64,000 nucleotides of DNA from CAVWUA01 sp963758025 (GCA_963758025.1 CAVWUA010000007.1:62001-126000); one strand, 5' to 3'. Shown: positions 48,801-58,572, counted from the stretch's first letter. Numbers and translations: made by a program. The notes: a model not told the origin generated them from the sequence alone.

Positions 48801-50446
48801 TCCGGTGTATGCTTGGCCTGGTGAATCTCGCCGTCGATCAGGTAGAGGGTCGGTTCTAGCGAACGATCCACCTCACCCTTGGCAATGCCGGCGAGCAATG
48901 CGGCGACCGTCGGCTCGGCCTCCTCGGGATATCCCCCCTGGACCATCGCCCAGGCCGCCCAGACCTGATAGCGAGGCTCCAGGTTGGTGTGCTGCTGGGC
49001 CTTCTGAAGATATTGCCGGCCCAGCGCCGTCTCTCCCGAGAGCATGAGAGCCACGCCGTAAAGCGCCTGCGGCATGGCCGCGTCCAGCACGAGAGCGGCG
49101 GTCTTCAGGTGCTCCAGTGCACTGGCGCGGAGCTTCGGATCGGTCTCCTTGACAACGGTCCCCGGCACGCGGGTCGCCTCGGCCAGCCCCGAGCGTTCCA
49201 GGTCGATGATCCCCTGGAACAGATGGCCCAGAGCTTTGTGGTTCGCTGCTCTCGCCTGGAGCAGGTCACTGATGTACGGTGCCGCCTTGGCGTGGCGATC
49301 GGGATCTTCCGGGTCGGACAGAGCGGCGCGGATGGCGATTTCGCGAAGCCGCATGACCGTTTCGGTCCAGATGGGTAGTTTCGCGGCATCGAGCTTTAGA
49401 CCCTTGGCCGCCATCTCCAGACAACGTTCACGTTCTTCACGGAAGAGCAGGTATTCGGCGTATTCCTCGTACACGGCCAGATCGGCGGCCTTGGAATCCG
49501 TCAGAGCTTTCTGGAAATTAGCCTCGGCCAGGGCGTCCAGAGCTTCACCCGCCTTGGTGGCTTCGACGGTCTTCTCGGCGCCGACGTTCGCCGAAACTAG
49601 AGAGACGTGCTTCTGAACCTGCTCCAGCAGTCGGCCAATACGTGCCAGGCGTTCCGGCGCGATGGTACCGTCTTTGGAGAGTGACTCGGCTTCCGCCCGG
49701 ATGGCCTCGACCCTTTCGGCGAGCGTAGCCGGATCAGTGGTCGTGATTGCATCAAGCTGACGCAAGCGCAACATCGCCATGCGATCGATCATGCTGGCCT
49801 CGGCCGGAAGACTCTGGGTCCGTACCCGAGCGAGCACCGTCTCCAGCGACTCGTCCTCACTGGACTCTCGAGCGATGCGGGCGCGTACCCATTCGGTCCG
49901 CAGGCGTTTCGGTTCGCGGGCTTCGAGAGCTTTCAGATGGCGACCCGCCTCCACAAGGTCCGGCGTGCCGAGGTCAAGAGCCTCCAGGGCCAGCGCGTAA
50001 TGCGCATCGGGATCGGCGGGGTCGAGGTCGAGGACCTGCTTGGCTCGAGGGACGCTCTCGTTGGTGTCCTCATGTTCGAGGGCATCGATGAGGAGTAGCC
50101 GTCGCGGCTCGACATCACGCTTGTCATACTTGGCGGCGTCGGCCAGGGCGCTGAGCCGCTCCAGGTGGAGTTGCGCGCGCATCTTCGGCTCGTGCTCGGC
50201 CCAATCGGCGAGCATCCGGGCCATTTCCTCGTGGATCTGTGCGTTCTTGCCGTCTTGCTGCAAGGCACGCTGGAACTGGATCTTGGCGTGGGCATACCGC
50301 CCGGCTTTCCACTCCTGTCTCGCGAGCGGCAGGATGTCGGCAGACTTGCCGGGCACCAGCTCAAACGTGATGGCCATCAGGCCCAGCACGGCGATGACTA
50401 GGAACAAGCCAGAGAGGACGATCAAGGGTTTCCATCGCACGGTCAT
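45844..50446 (-). CDS. Giant TPR-repeat membrane protein, about 1534 aa (one frame break)
   Basis: MTVRWKPLIVLSGLFLVIAV starts a single N-terminal transmembrane anchor, followed by a very long alpha-solenoid of tetratricopeptide repeats, for example RYAHAKIQFQRALQQDGKNA, PDAHYALALEALDLGTPDLV, NKVALFWKAQLNSNAGDPKE and AQYDAVLKTQPNSVEAVNNK. The frame changes near 46315, joining NYGDML to SKAETGADSASSRNLFEQAV and the last repeats. TPR solenoids are protein-interaction scaffolds; the orientation (anchor first) puts the repeats outside the cytoplasm. The ATG at 50446 is preceded by AGGAGAAG. The neighbours are not obviously related. It could be an assembly platform for export, but no partner is identified. 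Confidence 0.85.
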
Positions 50447-50953
50447 CGGGCTCTTCTCCTAAGGCTCGTGGGCCGAGCCGCGTCGCCGCGGTCTGTCCCG
50501 GACGAACGACCATCCCGGTCGTGTCACGGGCCGCCAGCGGGCGGCTTGGAACTCCGTCCCGGGCGGGACGGCAAAGGCGGGCTTGGAATCCTCTCTCAAA
50601 CGGCAAGTGGAGTCGCGGCAGAATGAGGACGCGGAGAGGATTTGGGGAATCGGGCGATACCGTTCGCCCCGTACCTCAAAGGGTCGCAATCCATTGCAGT
50701 TTGTTCAAAGAGAACCCTAGCGTTCGGACAGGATATCGAGTCGAGTTCCACCTTGGCAAGAAAAATAAGGACGGCTTCGATCGAAATCTCGTCATTCCCC
50801 CCGGATGACAAAAAAACGGTCGAAGCCGTCCACCTCTTCCCACTAGAGAAGACGAAATCGGGATCGTCCTGGCGACAACGCCACGGGGCCGACGGCAACG
50901 AATGCCCCCGGCCCCGTGACGCGACTCGACCGATTTTCGAGTAGTACCTGGCC
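50447..50953. other. Intergenic region with two hairpins
   Basis: 507 bases without a convincing gene, lying between two minus-strand genes. GGACGGCTTCGA (50769-50780) pairs with TCGAAGCCGTCC (50820-50831) across a 39-base loop. CACGGGGCCG (50882-50891) pairs with CGGCCCCGTG (50909-50918); being closest to the thioredoxin-YHS stop it may terminate that gene. The rest (50447-50760) probably holds the promoter of the TPR gene, but no clear element was seen. Confidence 0.45.
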
Positions 50954-51891
50954 TTAACGGCGAAGGAATTTTTCGGGAGAGGCGCGGAACGCCTCCAGAT
51001 GATGGGCATCCGGGAATAGGTAACGCAGGCCGGCGTGGGTTGCCGAAAACTGCGGTTTGCCCCGGACCATCCTTCCGGCGAGGTTCCGACAATGCGGACA
51101 GTAGCCCTGATCGGCCACGTCCACCTCGGCGTAACGGCCTGGCTCGTGAACGAATTTCTGACGGGACTCGGTATCGGAACAGAGATAGAGGTGGCCTTTA
51201 TAATAGACCCCGTAGCGGGGATCGCCCGTCACCGAGCGCCACGGTCCACCAGGTTCACCACACAACGACCGCTGCTGCTCGGCAGATACCGTTCCGGATT
51301 TTCCAGAAACGTCTCGCGAGACTCGGCGCTCGCGAACCGAAAAATCATTCCGTCATGCATGACCGTCAGATCAGGAAGGCCCGACTTCAAGCCCTCCCCT
51401 TCCACCAGGCTAACGGGACAGTATCCATCCAGGGCCAGGACCGGTGTGGGACGGGCTCGATTGAGAAGTGTGAGGAAGGTTCCGGGATCGGCGAAGCCCT
51501 CGTGACGCGCGAGGACGTGCCCCTCAACATCGACGATCACGGTGAAAGGCAAGGCCGTCACGCCGTAACGTGTGGCGAGATCTTCCCTTTCGTCAGATCG
51601 GATCTTGACCGGCACGAATTCCGAGTGCCCCATGGCACCCACGTCCGGGCGGCTGAACACCTCGCGTTCCATGCGACGGCAGTACAGGCACCAGGGGCCG
51701 GTGAACTGGACCCAGAGCGGTCGATTGCGGGTCAGGGCTTCGTCCTGGGCTTGTTCGAAACTGGCTCGCCAGGGCACGGCTGAGCCATCATTGGCCAGAG
51801 CCTGACCATTCGCGATCGTCAGAACCAGAACGAGACCAAAGAAGGGACAGGCGAATGCGGCCCGAAGCAGGCGGGCAGCTCGTTGACGCAT
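50954..51891 (-). CDS. Thioredoxin-fold protein with YHS domains, exported (one frame break)
   Basis: About 312 residues. Signal peptide (LLRAAFACPFFGLVLVLTIA), then a thioredoxin-like domain with PLWVQFTGPWCLYCRRMERE (CxxC as CLYC) and VTALPFTVIVDVEGHVLA with the conserved cis-proline. This is followed by a YHS-like domain (LALDGYCPVSLVEGEGLKSG, then FLENPERYLP). A shift near 51240 leads to SVTGDPRYGVYYKGHLYLCS and a second YHS-like end (GYCPHCRNLAG, ASPEKFLRR). YHS domains have conserved cysteines and may bind metal; the combination suggests a redox or metal-handling role in an extracytoplasmic compartment. The metal and partner are unknown. It is divergent from the cyclophilin gene across about 345 bases. 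Confidence 0.78.
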
Positions 51892-52236
51892 GGAGGACCT
51901 CCGACGTTCGGCAGCAGAGTGGAGCGTTCAATCCGTGAGGCATCGCCGGGTGCGACGCCGCTCCTTCCCTGGAGTTCGACCGCGAGCGCGGACGTGCCAA
52001 GCCTTTGGCGGAGGAGATGGGACTCCCAAGAGTCACACCTGATATCGGCCCCTCGAAGACCAAACCTGAAGCCAAACTTGTCATGTCTTCCGACTTGCGA
52101 CTAACCGGCCTTCTCGACATTGAGGCCCGCCGGATGGTAGAACGGGGCACAGCCGCGCCCGGCCGTACCGCCTGGCTGCGGATTCCAACGGACCGAATCT
52201 CACACCGTGAACACTCCAACGGAGGTTCCCACCCCA
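51892..52236. other. Divergent promoter region without a gene
   Basis: 345 bases between the thioredoxin-YHS and cyclophilin start codons. No ORF, strong hairpin or clear sigma-70 promoter was recognised. Promoters for both genes presumably lie here. Confidence 0.35.
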
Positions 52237-52872
52237 ATGACCCAGGGACGACTCATGCTTATGCCCACCTGTCTGGCCGTGATGGCCGCTGTCGGTCTGC
52301 TCGCCCTGTTCGCCGAGGGCGCGGCCGCAGCCGAAAATCCTGTCGTGGTGCTCGACACCAACATGGGCCCCATCACCGTCGAGCTGTTTGCCGACAAGGC
52401 GCCCAAGACCGTCGAGAATTTCCTCAAGTACGCCGAGAGTGGCCATTTTGACGGAACCGTCTTCCACCGCGTCATCCCCGGCTTCATGATCCAGGGGGGC
52501 GGGTTTGACCAGAACCTCAAAGAGAAGCAGACCCAGCCGCCGATCAAGAACGAGGCCTCGAACGGACTGTCCAACGCCCGTGGAACGCTCGCGATGGCGC
52601 GAACCAACGATCCCGACTCAGCGACCGCGCAGTTCTTCATCAACGTCGCGGACAACGCGCGGGGCCTTGATCCTCGACCGGGTTCAGCAGGCTACGCCGT
52701 CTTCGGCAAGGTGATCGACGGCATGGAGGTCGCGGACAAGATTGTCTCGGTGCCTACCGAGCAAAAGTTGCTTGAGATGGAAGTCGCGCCGGGCACGTAT
52801 CGAAAAGTTCCGGCGGACGACGTGCCGTCCCAGCCAGTCGTGATCAAGAGCGCCAAGGTCAAGAGCAAGTGA
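52237..52872 (+). CDS. Cyclophilin-type peptidyl-prolyl isomerase, exported
   Basis: 211 residues. Signal peptide (LMLMPTCLAVMAAVGLLALF, then AAAAENP) followed by a cyclophilin domain that isomerises X-Pro bonds: VVVLDTNMGPITVELFADKA, KTVENFLKYAESGHFDGTVF, HRVIPGFMIQGGGF and SATAQFFINVADN. The arginine (FHRV), phenylalanine and glutamine (FMIQGG, AQFFINV) of the active site are present. The C-terminal extension (KLLEMEVAPGTYRKVPADDV) is unusual but short. ATG 52237 lies about ten bases after GGAGGT; a GTG at 52207 would add ten residues. It probably folds exported proteins. The ferredoxin gene follows 174 bases later with its own promoter. Confidence 0.93.
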   Translation: MTQGRLMLMPTCLAVMAAVGLLALFAEGAAAAENPVVVLDTNMGPITVELFADKAPKTVENFLKYAESGHFDGTVFHRVIPGFMIQGGGFDQNLKEKQTQPPIKNEASNGLSNARGTLAMARTNDPDSATAQFFINVADNARGLDPRPGSAGYAVFGKVIDGMEVADKIVSVPTEQKLLEMEVAPGTYRKVPADDVPSQPVVIKSAKVKSK

Positions 52873-52927
52873 ACTCGGAGAATAGCAGCCCGTCACTCGC
52901 GGTTAAAAAACCATCGGAGTCCGGCCC

Positions 52928-52956
52928 TTGACCACCGCTCGGGCTCGACTTAAGTT
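52928..52956 (+). promoter_or_regulatory. Possible sigma-70-type promoter for the ferredoxin gene
   Basis: TTGACC (52928-52933), a 17-base spacer, and TAAGTT (52951-52956) lie about 90 bases ahead of the ferredoxin ATG. The -35 is near consensus and the -10 weak. GAAAGGAG precedes the ATG. Confidence 0.35.
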
Positions 52957-53046
52957 AGGTTATCCCTGTGGAGGGGTCGGCGGTGCGAGGCCCCCTGGCT
53001 GGCCACCCCACCGAAACGCTGTTGTTGCTCATGAAAGGAGCGTTTG

Positions 53047-53346
53047 ATGGCTCACGTGGTCGCCGAGCCCTGCTTCGACTGCAAGTACACCGACTGTGTC
53101 GTCGTTTGCCCCGTCGATTGCTTCTACGAAGGAGCCCAGATGCTCTTCATCCACCCGGAGGAGTGCATCGATTGCGAGGCGTGTGTGCCCGAATGCCCCG
53201 TCGAAGCGATCTTCCACGAGGATAATCTCCCCGACGAGTGGAAGGAGTTCACCCCGCTGAACGCCGAGGAATCGCCCAAGTGCCCGGTCATCACTGAGAA
53301 GAAGGATGCCTTGGAGGGCGAGTCATGCAACAAGGCGGAGAAGTGA
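53047..53346 (+). CDS. fdxA: Ferredoxin, FdxA-like (two Fe-S clusters)
   Basis: 99 residues. The N-terminal AEPCFDCKYTDCVVVCP and the later ECIDCEACVPECPVEAI provide two cysteine sets. The spacing CxxCxxxxCxxxCP in the first motif resembles seven-iron FdxA-type ferredoxins (one 3Fe-4S and one 4Fe-4S cluster), while the second is a standard CxxCxxCxxxCP. This small soluble protein carries electrons at low potential between dehydrogenases and reductases. The C-terminal part (DALEGESCNKAEK) is a hydrophilic tail. ATG 53047 follows GAAAGGAG; a TTG three bases earlier is not preferred. A strong terminator follows, so it is likely monocistronic. Confidence 0.92.
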   Translation: MAHVVAEPCFDCKYTDCVVVCPVDCFYEGAQMLFIHPEECIDCEACVPECPVEAIFHEDNLPDEWKEFTPLNAEESPKCPVITEKKDALEGESCNKAEK

Positions 53347-53388
53347 GTGAACGTCACTCCTCCTCCGCTGGATGGATACCGTGAGAGC

Positions 53389-53433
53389 AAAACGAACCCG
53401 TCACCTCACCAAAGTGGGGGACGGGTTCGTTTT
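53389..53433. terminator. Rho-independent terminator, bidirectional
   Basis: AAAACGAACCCGTC (53389-53402) pairs with GACGGGTTCGTTTT (53420-53433) across a 17-base loop, giving a 14-bp stem flanked by A and T runs. It sits between the convergent ferredoxin and DUF1559 genes and can stop transcription from both sides. Confidence 0.85.
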
Positions 53434-53458
53434 ATTTCACGGAAGCCGATGCTGTCGC

Positions 53459-54398
53459 TCACTTGAGTTCGTTCGAGGTCAACGCCTCACCACCGTTACG
53501 CGTCATGAGCTTCTGGAGCACGACCTTATTGATCTGGGCGTTGAGTGAAGAGACGCTGCCGTCGCACTTGGCGAAGTTGACCACGCCATTGTGCTTGCTC
53601 GACCAGTAGGTCCAGTACGTTTTCGTATTTCCGCTCACCTGAATGATGATGGGCTTGTTGATCGTGCGGTTTGGCACGGTGCGTACGCAGCAACTGGTGG
53701 CATCAGGCCAGGTTCCTTCGAGGGTCTCGCCCATATAAACAGTGAAGGAGGTCCCGTCGGTAATGTCGGCAATGCTCACTGTCGAATTCCGGAATGTGAT
53801 CCCGTTGTCGAAGATGCCGCAGTTGATGTCGTTCGGGTTCGTGCATCCCGGCTGCAGTCCGGCTGCCATGTTGCCCCGATAGTCGGACGGTCCGACCTTG
53901 GACACATTGCTTCCTCCGGCACCGGCCGCGTCCGCTTTCCGGTTTGAGGGACAGACAAAAAATTCCAGTGCCCGACTGACGCTCGTCCGGTTCGTCAGGA
54001 TAAGGCTGGGAATTGCCATTGCTGTCCAGGTAAACCGGAGGCAGGTTGAAGTTAATCTCGTTCCATAGATTCACCTGCTCCAGCTTCAGGAGTAGTCCGG
54101 TCAAACCGTTCCACATCTGAGGCGTGGCCGAGTAAGGGACGCATGCGGCGATTGTTTCGTCGCAGTACCAGCCGGACGGAAACGAGCCGAAGGCGTCGTG
54201 ATATTCCTGTCCGGCCAATCCCAACTGCTTCAGATTGTTGATGCACTTGGACCGGTTGGCCGCCTCACGTGCCTGTTGCACGGCTGGCAGGATCAGGGCA
54301 ACCAGCACCCCAATGATCGCGATGACGACGAGCAACTCGATCAGGGTGAAACCCGCGGGGGACCTGTCCCGCCGCTTCCCGTTCGGACTAAGTCGCAT
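53459..54398 (-). CDS. DUF1559 family protein with prepilin-type N-terminus (one frame break)
   Basis: About 313 residues. It has the prepilin-like start SPAGFTLIELLVVIAIIGVL, then LPAVQQAREAANRSKCINNL and KQLGLAGQEYHDAFGSFPSG, and the middle LTGLLLKLEQVNLWNEINFN. A shift near 53995 leads to ALEFFVCPSNRKADAAG, DYRGNMAAGLQPGC, FTVYMGETLEGTWPDA and the diagnostic KHNGVVNFAKCDGSVSSLNA with H-x9-DG. Like the two genes at 13-17 kb it is probably an exported surface component of unknown role. The start is the ATG at 54398. It stands alone, with a shared terminator on its downstream side. Confidence 0.88.
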
Positions 54399-54673
54399 GT
54401 GCTTACCCTCGAAAAGATCGCCAGGCCGCTTGACACGTCCACCTTCACGTTACACCACGGTGAGGCTCAATGCAATCATTGTGGGAGCAATTCCAGTCAG
54501 GCACCCAATGCTCATCCCAAAAGGAAGGCGGGTGGGATCGTAGCGAAATACCGCGCAAGGTCCAGCACAAGTCTTCCCCTACATTCGAATCTGTCGAGGA
54601 AAAGCATCGGACAGCGGTGACATGGAAAGACCTGGCACATCCCTTCGCGACTTTGACCTCCTCACTCAGGGGC

Positions 54674-55306
54674 TCATTTCAACTCAACCGTCCAGTAGGC
54701 ATTATCCAGAAACGTCTTCCAACTCTGGTACTTGCGATGCGAGAGCTTCAAACCAAGTATAGGACTCGTTCGCGGCTCGACCGGCTCGCGGATGAGTCGC
54801 ATTCCGGCTTGCAATGGGGTACGCCCCCCTTTACGGACATTGCACATCAGGCAGGCGCAAACGATGTTGTCCCAGGTGGCCTGTCCACCCTGGCTCCGAG
54901 GCGCGACGTGATCGAGGCTCAACTCGTTGGTAGGAAAGCGTTTGCCACAATATTGACAGCGGTTTCCATCACGCGCGAAGATATTCCGCCGATTGAATTT
55001 GACGCGTTGGCGGGGCAACCGGTCGTAGCTGAGTAGGCGAATGACGCGGGGAACCTGGATCTCGAAGTGAACGGTGCGGACGAAGTCGTCGTCGGGATCC
55101 CGGAACCGCGCGCGGGCTTCGGAAACCTCGCACCAACTGGCGAAATCGTATGACTGATAATAACCCTCGTCGAGGGTGATGACCTCGGCGAGATCTTTGA
55201 ACAAGAGACAGAAGGCCCGTCGCACGCTGATGACATGCACGGCCATGTACAGCTTGTTGAGGACGAGAACGCTCGAGTCGAGGGCGTAACTGGCGCCGAG
55301 GCTCAT
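54674..55306 (-). CDS. HNH endonuclease family protein
   Basis: 210 residues, unbroken. An N-terminal helical domain (LVLNKLYMAVHVISVRRAFC, VITLDEGYYQSYDFASWCEV) precedes an HNH nuclease fold. Zinc knuckle CQYC and CLMC bracket LSLDHVAPRSQGGQATWDN, where DH supplies the catalytic histidine and N the later metal-binding asparagine. This type of standalone HNH protein is widespread in bacteria; the target may be DNA, but restriction specificity is not inferable. No methyltransferase, phage or toxin genes lie beside it. The ATG is at 55306, and a possible family-B repeat separates it from the LeuB-like gene upstream. Confidence 0.9.
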   Translation of the reverse strand: MSLGASYALDSSVLVLNKLYMAVHVISVRRAFCLLFKDLAEVITLDEGYYQSYDFASWCEVSEARARFRDPDDDFVRTVHFEIQVPRVIRLLSYDRLPRQRVKFNRRNIFARDGNRCQYCGKRFPTNELSLDHVAPRSQGGQATWDNIVCACLMCNVRKGGRTPLQAGMRLIREPVEPRTSPILGLKLSHRKYQSWKTFLDNAYWTVELK

Positions 55307-55334
55307 GGGCAGCTCTCTCCCACGGGTTCAGATA

Positions 55335-55490
55335 AGAAAGGCACCACAAAAGAACACAGAAAAACGACAAAGTCGAAATCGGGATATCAGGAGGAAAAGC
55401 TCGGAAGAAGCGTCTGAAGCCGTTCAATCCCAAGTTGATTATTACTCTTGATTCCGTGTTTCTTCGTCGAATCTCGTGTGTTTTGCGGTG
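55335..55490. repeat. Possible diverged copy of repeat family B
   Basis: One side has CACAAAAGAACACAGAAAAA and ACAAAGTCG; the other has CGTGTTTCTTCGTCGAATCT then CGTGTGTTTTGCGGTGAATT. Together they look like a diverged CGCAAAG/CTTCGCG inverted repeat. The stretch lies between two minus-strand genes and is AT-richer than its surroundings. The assignment is tentative. Confidence 0.35.
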
Positions 55491-55495
55491 AATTC

Positions 55496-56605
55496 TCAGG
55501 CCCCGAGGGCGTTCCGAACCGCGCGACCGACGTCGGCGGTGGAGTTCTTGCCACCGAGGTCGGGGGTCCGGGGTTGGCCAGCACCGAGAACGTTGGCAAT
55601 CGCCTTACGGATTGCCTCGGCGGCGGCCGATTTGTCCAGGTGATCGAGCATCATGGCCACCGAGAGGCATGCGGCAATCGGGTTGGCGATCCCCTGACCT
55701 GCAATGTCAGGCGCGGAGCCATGCACCGGTTCGAACATACTGGGCGCTTTTCGATCCGGGTTCAGGTTACCCGAGGCGGCCAGGCCAAGCCCCCCCTGAA
55801 GAACCGCCCCAAGGTCGGTAATGATATCACCGAACATATTCGTGGTGGCAATCACGTCAAACCGCTCCGGGCGCATGACCATACGCATGCAGCAGGCGTC
55901 GACATGCTGATAGTCGGTCTTGATGTCCGGATAGTCACGTGAAACCTCGGTGAAGGTCCGCATCCAAAGGTCGTGCGCGTACGTCAGGACGTTGGTTTTG
56001 GCCACCAAGGTCACGAGCCCCTTCCGCCCTTGAGCACGGTCCTGATCCGTCAGATTGGGGAAGACGCGGGACTGTGCACGCTTCCGCGAAAGGTCGAAGG
56101 CGTAGCGCAGGCAACGTTCGACACCGGCCCGCGTATTGATCGAGGTCTGGATGGCGACCTCCTCGGGTGTTCCCTTGCGGGTAAATCCGCCCGCGCCAAC
56201 GTAAAGGTCCTCGTTGTTTTCGCGGACGATGACAAGGTCGATCTGCTCGGGGCCTTTGCCTTTGATCGGTGTTTCCACTCCGGGATAGAGCTTCACCGGG
56301 CGCAAGTTGATGTACTGGTGGAAATCGAACCGGAGCTTCAAGAGAAGGCCTTTTTCCAGCACTCCGGGAGGAACGTCCGGATGTCCGACAGCGCCGAGGA
56401 GAACCGCATCACAACCACGAAGTTGATTAATCACACTCTCGGGCAGAACCTCACCCGTCCGCAGAAACCGCTCCCCTCCCAGGTCAAAAAGCTGTGTTTC
56501 GAGCGCCAGGCCATGCTGTTCCTGAACGTCCTTCAACACGGCGAGCGCCTCGCCAATGACCTCCGGCCCCACCCCATCGCCCTGGATCACACCAATCGTC
56601 TGCAA
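55496..56605 (-). CDS. leuB: 3-isopropylmalate / isocitrate dehydrogenase family (LeuB-like)
   Basis: 369 residues of the beta-decarboxylating dehydrogenase family. It shows the N-terminal TIGVIQGDGVGPEVIGEALA, LRFDFHQYINLRPVKLYPGV with substrate-binding arginines, VIVRENNEDLYVGAGGF, and the metal site ATTNMFGDIITDLGAVLQGG, then MFEPVHGSAPDIAGQGIANP for NAD(P)H. The LRFDFHQYINLRP segment resembles actinobacterial-type LeuB rather than the classic LRK...LYANLRP form, so related tartrate or isocitrate enzymes are possible. LeuB oxidatively decarboxylates 3-isopropylmalate in leucine synthesis. The start is TTG 56605, supported by GGAGG upstream. No other leu genes are seen in this window. Confidence 0.85.
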   Translation of the reverse strand: MQTIGVIQGDGVGPEVIGEALAVLKDVQEQHGLALETQLFDLGGERFLRTGEVLPESVINQLRGCDAVLLGAVGHPDVPPGVLEKGLLLKLRFDFHQYINLRPVKLYPGVETPIKGKGPEQIDLVIVRENNEDLYVGAGGFTRKGTPEEVAIQTSINTRAGVERCLRYAFDLSRKRAQSRVFPNLTDQDRAQGRKGLVTLVAKTNVLTYAHDLWMRTFTEVSRDYPDIKTDYQHVDACCMRMVMRPERFDVIATTNMFGDIITDLGAVLQGGLGLAASGNLNPDRKAPSMFEPVHGSAPDIAGQGIANPIAACLSVAMMLDHLDKSAAAEAIRKAIANVLGAGQPRTPDLGGKNSTADVGRAVRNALGA

Positions 56606-56994
56606 GAGCCTACCCTCCACCCGTCGCCTGACTATCAACTCACGACGGAATCAACCAATCCCGACTGCCCTTCATCCATCATGAAGATGGACTTATTGTA
56701 ACGGTCTGCCCGAAACCCGACAAGCATAAGGGAGGTGGCTCGCCTCATGCAAACTGAAGGCCAAACTCCAGGAACGAGTTCAAAGACAAGGGACGGAACG
56801 GGGAAAAGTCGTTGACATTTCAGAGCTTGTCTCCATACTACTTTACAGGTAGAAGGCCCGCGCCTCACGTCTGATCCGGTCGCGCTCAAGGCCTCCTCCC
56901 GCACCGTACCGTTCTCCGCTGATATTCAATCGCAGAATCCGCGACGGCTGGCTTGGCCCGTCCCAGTCGCGCCTTGCAACAGCGAGAGGGTCTC
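56606..56994. other. Divergent intergenic region
   Basis: 389 bases between the LeuB-like and kinase start codons. A promoter-like pair for the kinase is listed separately. No ORF or repeat was recognised. Confidence 0.4.
56812..56839 (+). promoter_or_regulatory. Possible sigma-70 promoter for the Ser/Thr kinase gene
   Basis: Consensus TTGACA at 56812-56817, a 16-base spacer and CATACT (56834-56839) lie about 155 bases ahead of the kinase ATG in the divergent region. Confidence 0.4.
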
Positions 56995-58400
56995 ATGGCC
57001 TCATCTACAGAGAGCAATCCCCCCGCCAAGAGCAATTCTCCCGTGACGGGCGAAGCCCCGATTGTCACCGCTTCCAAGAGCGGCAATCCGGCGGGCGACG
57101 GAGCGGGAGCGCAGCGGGCAAGAGCGATGCAAAAGCGAAGGACCCCAAGGGCCTCTCCGCGCTCAACGAACTGAACCTGGAGAAATCAATCCTGCGTCGT
57201 GGCCTGGCCACCACCCAAGAAATCGAAGCCTGCAAAGCCCATCGTGCCAAGCTCGCGGCCTCGGAGAATTCCAAGAGCCTCCTGGAAGTCATGGTCAGCG
57301 CCCGGGTCTTGACTCAGGGGCAGGCTGTGCGGTTGCTCAAGGAACAGGGGGAGGGCCAGGCCAAATTCGAGATTCCGGGCTACCAGATCCTCGACAAAAT
57401 CGGCAAAGGGTCGATGGGCATCGTGTACAAGGCCAAGCAGACGAGCGTCGATCGCATCGTCGCTGTTAAAGTCCTGCTCGACGCCCTGGCGCAGAACAAG
57501 GAGTTTATCAAGCGGTTCGATCGCGAGGCGAAGATCGCCGCGAAACTCTCACACAACAACATCGTCAACGCCATCGACGCCGGAGAGGTCAATGGTCATT
57601 ACTACTTTGTCATGGAGTACGTCGAGGGAGAGACGATCAAGGACATCCTCGAACGCGGCAAGGTCTTCGACGAGAAGGTCGCGCTGAAGATCATCCTGGC
57701 CGTCGCCGAGGCCCTGAAGCATGCCCATCAGCGCGGGTTGATCCACCGCGACATCAAGCCCGAGAACGTGATCCTCACCAAGGACGGCAACGTCAAGCTC
57801 GCCGACATGGGCCTGGCGCGCCTGACCGCCGACGAGAAATGGGCGATGGCCGAGGCCGGCATGGCGATCGGCACCCCGTACTACATCAGTCCCGAGCAGG
57901 TCCGCGGCCAGGTGGACGTCGATATCCGCGGCGATATCTACAGCCTCGGCGCAACCCTCTATCACATGGTTACGGGGCAAGTCCCCTATACGGGCGAGAC
58001 TCCCTCGGAAGTGATGAAAAAGCACGTGGACAAGAACTGCCCACTCACTCCACCCGACCACATCAATCAAAAGCTTTCCAGCGGTCTCGGTGTCGTCGTC
58101 GAGACGATGATGGCCAAGAACCGTGAGAACCGTTATCGAAACCCTGACGATGTGATTCTCGACCTGAAGTGCCTGCTTCAGGGTGATCACCCCATGATCG
58201 CCGAACAGAAATCTGACTCTTTGGCCAATCTGGCCGAGGGCGAAGCCATGGACGGCGAGGAGGGAGGCTCGCAAGCCTCCGAAGCCGAGATGCTCGAAAT
58301 GGCGGCCTATGTCAATAGCCGCACGAACATCATCGCCGCCCTGGCGATTCTGCTCGCTCTGTCCGTCGTGACTAATGTTCTCTTCGCCGTGATCAAGTGA
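56995..58400 (+). CDS. Tail-anchored Hanks-type Ser/Thr protein kinase (one frame break)
   Basis: About 468 residues. A low-complexity Ser/Ala/Gly start (MASSTESNPPAKSNSPVTGE) is joined, after a shift near 57100, to an N-terminal helical module (LNELNLEKSILRRGLATTQE). The kinase domain follows: IGKGSMGIVYKAK (P-loop), VAVKV (catalytic lysine), GLIHRDIKPENVILTKDGNV (HRD loop), LADMG (DFG variant) and GTPYYISPEQ. After the kinase comes an acidic linker (EGEAMDGEEGGSQASEAEML) and a final helix NIIAALAILLALSVVTNVLF serving as a C-terminal membrane anchor. The sensor part seen in PASTA kinases is missing, so it may monitor intracellular signals at the membrane. It is divergent from the LeuB-like gene. 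Confidence 0.93.
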
Positions 58401-58572
58401 GTTGGGCGATATGGAGCCAACGGTACACGTTCGCGGTTGGAATCGTTGGAAGTAGATTCGCCCCAAACAATTCTGCGAGTGCATGAGATCCGTTCGGCGG
58501 AATCCCTCATTCCGACCCAACAGCCCAGCCGGGTCGGATCATCCAGGCAGGTTCGCCGGATGAATGTCTCCC

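Noticed and set aside
54674..55306. HNH gene as part of a restriction or phage system
   Set aside because: No methyltransferase, integrase, terminase or toxin genes lie nearby, and the gene is compositionally like its surroundings.
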